A DNA stretch of 12,628 bases from Pseudomonadota bacterium. GTDB lineage: Bacteria > Pseudomonadota > Gammaproteobacteria > UBA4575. Within the stretch, counting starts at the first letter, position 1. The number at the start of each line of letters is the position of its first letter. Made by a program: the position numbers and the translations under genes. Below the pieces are notes generated by a model, which made no database searches, was not told the origin of the DNA, and saw nothing but the letters and a program-made list of their open reading frames with translations. Where the stretch lies: NCBI GenBank assembly GCA_009839635.1, contig VXPJ01000069.1:1-12628 (forward strand), written 5' to 3'. Shown here one piece after another: positions 7,402 to 12,628 of this stretch.

Positions 7402-7538
7402 GTGCCCGCGAATACGGCCTCCAATGCCGCGGAGTAGACATGCACATTTTGTATTCCGTGACCGGACCGCGTACTGAAGACAGTGGACTGCCTTCACCCA
7501 CGGACCCGGCACCGGAATGTCGGCCCAGTCCGGGCAGG

Positions 7539-7566
7539 ATTATACCTGTACATGTGGCAGGGTCAA
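7539..7566 (-). promoter_or_regulatory. sigma-70 type promoter for the inverse autotransporter gene
   Basis: On the minus strand, TTGACC (7561-7566), a 16-bp spacer and a perfect TATAAT (7539-7544). Transcription would start near 7532. That is too close to the GTG at 7512 for a normal ribosome site and leaves about 130 bases before the ATG at 7401, which supports a start inside the longer open frame. Confidence 0.6.
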
Positions 7567-7659
7567 TGTGTGCGCTGTGGGGCAAACATTTACGGACTTT
7601 ATGCAGGCCGAAAGCCACATATCTCCCATTTGCGGTTAATGATCGGCACGAATCCGGGT

Positions 7660-7665
7660 TATAAT
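7660..7665 (+). promoter_or_regulatory. -10 box of the aap operon
   Basis: A perfect TATAAT 46 bases ahead of the aapJ ATG. The best -35 at 18 bp is TTAATG (7636-7641), a poor match, so activation by a regulator is possible. Transcript start would be near 7672, with a leader of about 40 bases that contains the strong AAGGAGA ribosome site (7697-7703). Confidence 0.5.
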
Positions 7666-7710
7666 TCCCGTCAGCTAACAAGAACGAGAACACCCTAAGG
7701 AGATTCCCGA

Positions 7711-8730
7711 ATGAGAATTACTAGATTTATGATCCTCGGCGCGGTCCTGGCGCTGGCCTCCGCGGTTGCCCAGGCGAGCACGCTGGAAGAGGTCAAGGCC
7801 CGCGGCGTGCTGAACTGCGTGGTGACCACCGGGCTGGCCGGTTTTGCGGCCCCGGATGAGAACGGCCGCTGGGAAGGCTTTGATGTCGAGTTCTGCCGGG
7901 CCGTGGCTGCCGCGGTGCTGGGCGATGGCGAGAAGGTCCGCTTCGTGCCGTCCACCGGCAAGACGCGCTTCACCCTGCTGAACTCCGGTGAGGGCGACAT
8001 CCTGTTTCGCAACACCACCGAGACCATGAGCCGCGACACCGACCTGAAACTGACGTTCTTGCCCGTCAACTACTATGACGGACAGGGCTTTCTGATCCGC
8101 AAGGACTCCGGCATCACCTCGGCGATGGACCTGAGCGGGGCTTCCGTGTGCATCCAGACCGGCACCACCACCGAGCTGAACCTGGCGGACTTCTTTAGTT
8201 CCAACAAGATGGACTACGAGCCGGTGAACTCCGAGACCAACGAGGAAAGTATCGCCAACTACACGTCGAACCGCTGCGATACCTACACCACGGACGCCTC
8301 CGCGCTGGCCTCCACCCGTGCGGCCCTGAAGGACCCGTCCGCACACATCATCCTGCCGGAAATCATCTCCAAGGAACCGCTCGCAGGAGCTGTACGCCAC
8401 GGCGATGACAACTGGACGGACATTGCCAAGTGGGTGGTCAACGCGCTGATCATCGCCGAGGAACTCGGCGTCACCAAGGCCAACCTGCATGATCATTGCG
8501 CAGCCGCCGGCGACAACCCGAGCATCAACCGCCTGTGCGGGACCGAGGGCAACATGGGCGCCTTCATCGGGCTGGATGCGCAGTGGGCCGTGCGTGCGAT
8601 TGACAACGCCGGCAACTATGCGGAAATCTTCAATGCCACCATCGGTCCGGACACCCCGCTCGCATTGGAGCGCGGCCTGAACGCGTCCTGGAAGAGCGGC
8701 GGCATCCTGTACGCAGCACCGATCCGCTAG
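7711..8730 (+). CDS. aapJ: general amino-acid ABC transporter, periplasmic binding protein
   Basis: A 339-residue solute-binding protein of the AapJ/BztA type, the periplasmic receptor of a polar amino-acid importer. Rhizobial Aap takes up a broad range of L-amino acids; Rhodobacter Bzt takes glutamate, glutamine, aspartate and asparagine; the specificity here cannot be told. The signal peptide is MRITRFMILGAVLALASAVA with cleavage after AQA (residue 22). The mature part starts STLEEVKARGVLNCVVTTGLAGF, then WEGFDVEFCRAVAAAVLGD (54-72), both typical of family 3 binding proteins, and GDILFRNTTETMSRDT (95-110) of the Aap branch. Conserved cysteines at 36 and 62 and later in the chain suggest disulfides. 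AAGGAGA lies seven bases before the ATG. It heads a four-gene unit, separated from the first permease by 163 bases that carry a strong hairpin. Confidence 0.93.
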   Translation: MRITRFMILGAVLALASAVAQASTLEEVKARGVLNCVVTTGLAGFAAPDENGRWEGFDVEFCRAVAAAVLGDGEKVRFVPSTGKTRFTLLNSGEGDILFRNTTETMSRDTDLKLTFLPVNYYDGQGFLIRKDSGITSAMDLSGASVCIQTGTTTELNLADFFSSNKMDYEPVNSETNEESIANYTSNRCDTYTTDASALASTRAALKDPSAHIILPEIISKEPLAGAVRHGDDNWTDIAKWVVNALIIAEELGVTKANLHDHCAAAGDNPSINRLCGTEGNMGAFIGLDAQWAVRAIDNAGNYAEIFNATIGPDTPLALERGLNASWKSGGILYAAPIR

Positions 8731-8751
8731 CCGGAACGGCACGATGAACCC

Positions 8752-8780
8752 GACGGGGTCCCGCGAGGCGGGGCCCCGTC
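8752..8780 (+). promoter_or_regulatory. strong intercistronic hairpin after aapJ
   Basis: A 13-bp uninterrupted stem (one T-G pair) closed by the three-base loop GAG: GACGGGGTCCCGC / GCGGGGCCCCGTC. No T-run follows, so it is not a standard intrinsic terminator. A weaker 6-bp hairpin GTCCCG / CGGGAC sits at 8783-8801. Position between a binding-protein gene and its permease genes fits a 3'-end stabiliser or partial terminator that raises receptor level over membrane components. Confidence 0.65.
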
Positions 8781-8893
8781 CCGTCCCGCGCGATTCGGGA
8801 CACGGATGAGGACTGCGGCCTATTGACAGGCCCGCAGGCGCGGTCCATGCTCATGCAAAACGACCCAACCGATGCAATTCGCCCGTCATCCCG

Positions 8894-10081
8894 ATGCCTG
8901 CACTGAGCACTTTTGAAGGCAACTTCCTGAGCCGGCTCTGGAACGACAAGGACACGCGCTCGCTGGTCGTTCAGGTCATCGCCACGCTGGCCTTCTTCGC
9001 CTTCTTCGCTTACATCATCCGCAACGCCTACGTGAATCTGGAGGCCCTCGGCAAGGGCTTCAGCTATGACTTCCTGTTCCAGACCTCCGCCTACGACATC
9101 AACCAGCACCTGATCGAGTACTCCAGCAAGTCGACGCACTTCACCGCCATGTGGGTCGGCATCCTCAACACCCTGCTGGTGGCTGTGTGCGGCATCGCGC
9201 TGTCGACCGTGGTGGGCTTCATCCTCGGCGTGCTGCGCCTGTCGAAGAACTGGATCACCAACCGGCTTGCCTACATGTACATCGAGTTCGTGCGCAATGT
9301 GCCGGTACTGCTGCATATCCTGCTGGTACACGGCATCATCGTGAACACGCTGCCGGTGCCCAAGCAGGCCATCAATGTCGGCGATGGCGCCTTTCTTACC
9401 AACCGCGGCTTCTTCGTCCCGAAACCCATTTACGAGCCCGCCTTCTGGGGCGTGATCGCAGTGTTTGTCGCGGGCATCGCCTTCTTCGCCTGGTTCAGGG
9501 GGTTTGCCAAGCGCGAGCAGGACCGCACCGGGGCGCAATACCCGGTGTTCTGGGTCGGGCTCGGTGCGATCGTGGGTGCGCCGGTGCTGGCCTTTCTCGC
9601 ACTCGGGGCCCCGATCGCCTGGGATGTTCCAAGCCTGCAGCGCTTCAATTTCGAAGGCGGCATGGTGGTGCGTCCCGAGTTCATCGCCTTGTGGCTGGCG
9701 CTGTCCCTGTACACGGCTGCCTTCATCGGCGAGATCGTGCGGGCCGGCATCCAGGCGGTCAACCGGGGCCAGACCGAGGCGGCCTACGCGCTCAGCATCT
9801 CACGAGGGCGAACCCTCACCCTGGTGGTTATCCCGCAGGCGCTGCGCGCCATCATCCCGCCGCTCACCAGCCAGTACCTGAACCTGGCCAAGAACTCCTC
9901 GCTCGCGATCGCCATCGGCTACATGGACATCGTCGCGACCATCGGCGGCATCTCGCTCAACCAGACCGGGCGGGAGATGGAATGCATGCTCATCGTGCTG
10001 CTGTTGTACCTGCTGCTCTCGCTGGCCATCTCCGCAGTCATGAACTGGTACAACAAGCGCATCAAGCTGGTGGAGCGCTGA
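8894..10081 (+). CDS. aapQ: general amino-acid ABC transporter, permease subunit
   Basis: A 395-residue inner-membrane permease of the HisM/AapQ/BztB type, one half of the translocation pore. The cytoplasmic N-terminus (MPALSTFEGNFLSRLWNDKDTR) precedes the first membrane helix (about 24-43). A periplasmic segment follows, then helices near 87-113 (VGILNTLLVAVCGIALSTVVGF) and 134-150. The extra region about 155-260, with further hydrophobic stretches, is typical of the longer Aap subgroup. The EAA loop that contacts the ATPase is at 280-317 (E-IVRAG...RGQTEAAYALSISRG...IPQAL). No good ribosome site is visible before the ATG; upstream ATGs at 8847, 8853 and 8872 are out of frame. The stop is four bases from the next gene. 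Substrate is shared with aapJ. Confidence 0.93.
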   Translation: MPALSTFEGNFLSRLWNDKDTRSLVVQVIATLAFFAFFAYIIRNAYVNLEALGKGFSYDFLFQTSAYDINQHLIEYSSKSTHFTAMWVGILNTLLVAVCGIALSTVVGFILGVLRLSKNWITNRLAYMYIEFVRNVPVLLHILLVHGIIVNTLPVPKQAINVGDGAFLTNRGFFVPKPIYEPAFWGVIAVFVAGIAFFAWFRGFAKREQDRTGAQYPVFWVGLGAIVGAPVLAFLALGAPIAWDVPSLQRFNFEGGMVVRPEFIALWLALSLYTAAFIGEIVRAGIQAVNRGQTEAAYALSISRGRTLTLVVIPQALRAIIPPLTSQYLNLAKNSSLAIAIGYMDIVATIGGISLNQTGREMECMLIVLLLYLLLSLAISAVMNWYNKRIKLVER

Positions 10082-10085
10082 CGAC

Positions 10086-11195
10086 ATGAAACCCATCTCC
10101 TACAAGATCGGCGAACACCCTGACCTGCCACCGCCTGCAAGCGTCACAGGGCCACTCGCCTGGGTGCGCAACAACCTGTTCTCCTCGCCCACCAACGTCG
10201 TCATGACCCTGGTCTCGGTCTGGCTGCTGTTCGAGTTAATCCCGCCCATGCTGAACTGGATGCTCTTCGATGCGGCCTTCAGCGGCGAGAACCGCGATGC
10301 CTGCCGGGCCCAGGCCGGCGGCGCCTGCTGGGCATTCATCGCCGAGCGCTTTCGCCTGTTCACCTACGGCTTTTACCCTGCCGAGGAGCGCTGGCGCGTG
10401 AACCTCGCCTTCGTGCTGCTGTTGCTGGCGCTGGTGCCGGTGCTCTATGACCGCCTGCCCCTTCGAAAGTACGGACTCTACTATTCCATGGTCTTCCCGC
10501 TGATTGCGGGCTGGCTGCTGCTCGGCGGCTGGGGGCTGGCGCCGGTCGACACCGACCAGTTCGGCGGCTTCATGCTGACCTTGGTGATCGGCGTGACCGG
10601 CATCGCGTTCTCTTTGCCGATCGGCATCCTGCTGGCGATGGGTCGCCAGTCCTCGCTGCCCGTCATTCGCCTGGTATGCGTGGGCTTCATCGAGTTCATC
10701 CGCGGCGTGCCGCTGATCACGCTGCTGTTCGTGGCCTCGACCATGCTCAACTACTTCCTGCCCAAGGGCACGGTGTTCGACCTGCTGCTGCGCGTGCTGA
10801 TCATGGTCACGCTGTTCGCCTCGGCCTACATGGCCGAGGTCATCCGCGGCGGCCTGCAGGCCATCCCCAAGGGCCAGGTCGAGGCGGCCGAGGCGATCGG
10901 CATGAAATACTGGCAATCGATGCGCCTGGTGGTGCTGCCTCAGGCCCTGAAGATCTCCATCCCGGGCATCGTCAACACCTTCATCGGCCTGTACAAGGAC
11001 ACCACCCTGGTGATCATCATCGGCCTGCTGGACCCGCTCGGCATCGGGCGCTCCTCGCTCGCCGACACCAAGTGGACCGGACTCCACAACGAGGTCTACC
11101 TGTTCGTCGCCATCTTCTTCTTCATTTCCTGCTTTTCCATGTCGCGCTACTCGCTGTATCTGGAAAAAAAGCTCCAGACCGAGCATGATCACTGA
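10086..11195 (+). CDS. aapM: general amino-acid ABC transporter, second permease subunit
   Basis: A 369-residue partner permease of the AapM/BztC type, expected to pair with AapQ in the inner membrane. The start is four bases after the aapQ stop, so translation is probably coupled. The N-terminal domain carries a helix near 37-58 and the subgroup signature region CRAQAGGACWAFIAERFR (73-90) with YGFYPAEERWR, then further helices at about 106-121 and 133-150. The core permease domain (about 160-360) has FIEFIRGVPL (201-210) and an EAA loop at 251-288 (EVIRGGLQAIPKGQVEAAEAIG...VVLPQAL). The KDTTLV motif (304-309) is typical of polar amino-acid permeases. Membrane topology otherwise as in the family. 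Length is normal for AapM. Confidence 0.93.
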   Translation: MKPISYKIGEHPDLPPPASVTGPLAWVRNNLFSSPTNVVMTLVSVWLLFELIPPMLNWMLFDAAFSGENRDACRAQAGGACWAFIAERFRLFTYGFYPAEERWRVNLAFVLLLLALVPVLYDRLPLRKYGLYYSMVFPLIAGWLLLGGWGLAPVDTDQFGGFMLTLVIGVTGIAFSLPIGILLAMGRQSSLPVIRLVCVGFIEFIRGVPLITLLFVASTMLNYFLPKGTVFDLLLRVLIMVTLFASAYMAEVIRGGLQAIPKGQVEAAEAIGMKYWQSMRLVVLPQALKISIPGIVNTFIGLYKDTTLVIIIGLLDPLGIGRSSLADTKWTGLHNEVYLFVAIFFFISCFSMSRYSLYLEKKLQTEHDH

Positions 11196-11216
11196 TCCGG
11201 ACACCAAGGAGCCCGC

Positions 11217-11996
11217 ATGAGCGAAAACCCGAACGATTCCCAGCCGCGCGAAGACAGCGAGTACGCCGTGGTCATGCGCAACGTGCACAAGTGGTTCGGC
11301 CCGTTCCACGTGCTCAAGAACCTGAACCTGAACGTGACGCGCGGCGAGAAGATCGTCATCTGCGGGCCGTCCGGCTCCGGCAAGTCGACGCTGATCCGCT
11401 GCATCAACCGCCTTGAGGAACACCAGGAGGGCGACATCATCGTCGACGGCACGGAACTGACCAACGACCTCAAGCACATCGACAAGGTCAGGAGCGAGGT
11501 CGGCATGGTGTTCCAGCACTTCAACCTGTTCCCGCACCTGACCGTGCTCGAGAACTGCACGCTGGCCCCGATCTGGGTTAAGAAGATGCCCAAGGCCGAG
11601 GCCGAGGAGATCGCCATGAAGTACCTGGAGCGGGTCAAGATCCCGGAGCAGGCGCACAAGTATCCCGGGCAGCTTTCAGGCGGTCAGCAGCAGCGGGTGG
11701 CCATCGCGAGAAGCCTGTGCAAGCGCCCGCGGATCATGCTGTTCGATGAGCCCACCTCGGCACTGGATCCTGAGATGATCAAGGAGGTGCTGGACGTCAT
11801 GGTCGAACTCGCAGGCGAAGGCATCACCATGCTGTGCGTGACCCACGAGATGGGCTTTGCGAAAACCGTGGCCGATCGCGTGATCTTCATGGACGGCGGT
11901 GAGATCATCGAGCAGAACAGCCCGCAGGAATTCTTCGACAACCCGCAGCATGATCGAACCAAGCTGTTCCTGAGCCAGATCCTTGACCATACCTAG
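11217..11996 (+). CDS. aapP: general amino-acid ABC transporter, ATPase subunit
   Basis: A 259-residue cytoplasmic ATPase of the GlnQ/HisP/AapP type that drives import. All nucleotide-binding motifs are intact: Walker A GPSGSGKST (50-58), Q-loop Gln100 in MVFQHFNLFPH, signature LSGGQQQR (153-160), Walker B IMLFDE (173-178) with catalytic Glu178, D-loop SALD, and the switch His210 in VTHEMGFA. The extra polar N-terminus (about residues 1-15) is common in the Aap subgroup. AAGGAG (11206-11211) sits five bases before the ATG, and the gene follows aapM after 21 bases. No C-terminal regulatory domain is present, as usual for polar amino-acid importers. It is the last gene of the operon. Confidence 0.95.
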   Translation: MSENPNDSQPREDSEYAVVMRNVHKWFGPFHVLKNLNLNVTRGEKIVICGPSGSGKSTLIRCINRLEEHQEGDIIVDGTELTNDLKHIDKVRSEVGMVFQHFNLFPHLTVLENCTLAPIWVKKMPKAEAEEIAMKYLERVKIPEQAHKYPGQLSGGQQQRVAIARSLCKRPRIMLFDEPTSALDPEMIKEVLDVMVELAGEGITMLCVTHEMGFAKTVADRVIFMDGGEIIEQNSPQEFFDNPQHDRTKLFLSQILDHT

Positions 11997-12424
11997 CCGG
12001 GCATCCCCCTGAAGGCTAATCCGTCAGGAGGACGCTATTGAGTTATTTTGGTTTTTACAAGTGATACGAAGTCCACCCATGCGCCCTGCGGCCCGACAAG
12101 GATTCGAGCCACCTGTCCGCTACATCACACCCGATATAGTTTCTCGCAAACCACTGGCACGTATTGATAGCCCGTCCATGGGGTTGTCAGTGACGACAAG
12201 AAATCGGGTGATTCGCTCGGCTACCGAATACTATCCATGCTTACTGACTTCATGAAATTTTTTCCATGCTCACTGCGATTCTCCAGGTAATGGCAATGCC
12301 TGGTAGACGGACCCCTAGTTCGCCATCCCCACCCAAAGCATTTCAAATCCGCATGGCGACACATCATTTCCCGGGAACCAATAGACGATTCTCTAGAGAC
12401 AATTAACGTTTAACCACCGAGCCG
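11997..12424. other. non-coding stretch after the aap operon
   Basis: No convincing gene on either strand. A weak hairpin CCTGA-A-GG / CC-G-TCAGG (12008-12028) lies just after the aapP stop, with a T-rich stretch at 12043-12056 that is too far for a textbook terminator. A short near-repeat, TCCATGCTTACTG at 12234-12246 and TCCATGCTCACTG at 12263-12275, matches at 12 of 13 bases. Composition drops toward AT across the region, as at the left end of the window. A 64-codon open frame (12061-12255) has no family resemblance and no ribosome site. Confidence 0.5.
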
Positions 12425-12628
12425 ATGGACAGTGATTACACAAGAAGACAGAGCAAGGGGTGGGAGTCGTATAAGGTCAGGAAGATAGCCGCTGCTCTAT
12501 GCCAAGTTCAAGCAGCCATCAAGCTTTTGTTTTCCGGGGAGAGCCTCGTAGCAGTTCACACCCTTGCGCACGCAGCATTTAAGATTTTGGATGATTTGTA
12601 CAAACAACATGGCATACCTATTGCCAAG
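12425..12628 (+). CDS. small protein of unknown function, start of gene, runs off the window
   Basis: The frame is open from the ATG at 12425 to the window end (68 codons, no stop); an in-frame TAA at 12404 bounds it upstream. The ribosome site is weak. The first 20 residues are charged and basic (RRQSKGWESYKVRK); then comes a helical block, AAIKLLFSGESLVAVHTLAHAAFKILDDLY, with regularly placed Ala, Leu and His residues. From memory, this resembles short conserved hypothetical proteins containing a segment like LFF-x-GD-x-VS-x-HTLA-x-AAY-x-x-L, whose function is unknown. The HTLAHAA helix is loosely reminiscent of HEPN-like helical proteins, but no catalytic motif is seen and I do not claim it. 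AT-richer than the aap genes. Confidence 0.6.
   Translation, partial: MDSDYTRRQSKGWESYKVRKIAAALCQVQAAIKLLFSGESLVAVHTLAHAAFKILDDLYKQHGIPIAK

Noticed and set aside
7675..8742. 355-codon open frame on the minus strand opposite aapJ
   Set aside because: It is a mirror of the binding-protein gene without recognisable domains.
10236..11657. 473-codon open frame on the minus strand opposite aapM and aapP
   Set aside because: Gln/His/Asp-rich shadow of GC-rich genes; both sense genes have intact motifs.
12085..12120. tRNA T-arm look-alike (GGCTCGAATCC on the minus strand)
   Set aside because: The arm does not pair as a five-base T-stem, and no matching acceptor, D-arm or anticodon arm lies at the right distance.
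12212..12232. Resemblance to a tRNA-Arg anticodon arm (CTCGGCTACCGAA)
   Set aside because: The loop does not fit and no T-arm follows on the plus strand.
12061..12255. 64-codon open frame right of the aap operon
   Set aside because: No ribosome site, no family resemblance, and composition like non-coding DNA.
1..12628. CRISPR arrays, insertion sequences and rRNA
   Set aside because: No regularly spaced repeats, transposase-like frames, terminal inverted repeats or rRNA segments were seen.

Overview
The window looks like chromosomal DNA from a Gram-negative, GC-rich proteobacterium, most likely a gammaproteobacterium. Signs of an outer membrane are a trimeric-type porin, an inverse autotransporter (intimin/invasin-type) beta-barrel, a lipoprotein with a lipobox, and several Sec signal peptides. 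Genus cannot be fixed from the sequence alone. Most of the window has GC-rich codon use (about 65% GC in one aap line counted by hand). The first ~250 and last ~600 bases are visibly AT-richer (about 45-50%) and carry accessory-type fragments of unknown function.

Layout: (1) 1-243, the 3' part of a STAS-like (DUF4325) gene with an in-frame stop in its conserved stretch. (2) 375-1157, an exported protein of unknown function. (3) 1269-2489 (minus), a porin with an N-terminal coiled coil. (4) 2490-2757, a divergent promoter region in which two CCCT..AGGG dyads each abut a -10 box. (5) 2758-4050, glutamate dehydrogenase, followed by a GYD-domain protein (4121-4402). (6) 4459-5220 (minus), a secreted Sel1-repeat protein. 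(7) 5381-7401 (minus), an inverse autotransporter with a short Calx-beta-like passenger, overlapping a lipoprotein gene by four bases. (8) 7711-11996, a complete aapJQMP (bztABCD-type) amino-acid ABC importer, with a strong hairpin between the binding-protein gene and the first permease gene. (9) 11997-12424, no convincing gene. (10) 12425-12628, the start of a small unknown gene that runs off the end.

How the genes fit together: the Aap importer would bring in amino acids such as glutamate, and glutamate dehydrogenase interconverts glutamate with 2-oxoglutarate and ammonium, so the two units form a plausible amino-acid/nitrogen cluster. The porin, inverse autotransporter, lipoprotein, Sel1 protein and the 375-1157 protein are all envelope or periplasmic. 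I did not find a clearly new multi-gene system. The best candidates for follow-up are the mirrored operator-like dyads between the porin and gdh, and the translationally coupled inverse-autotransporter/lipoprotein pair.
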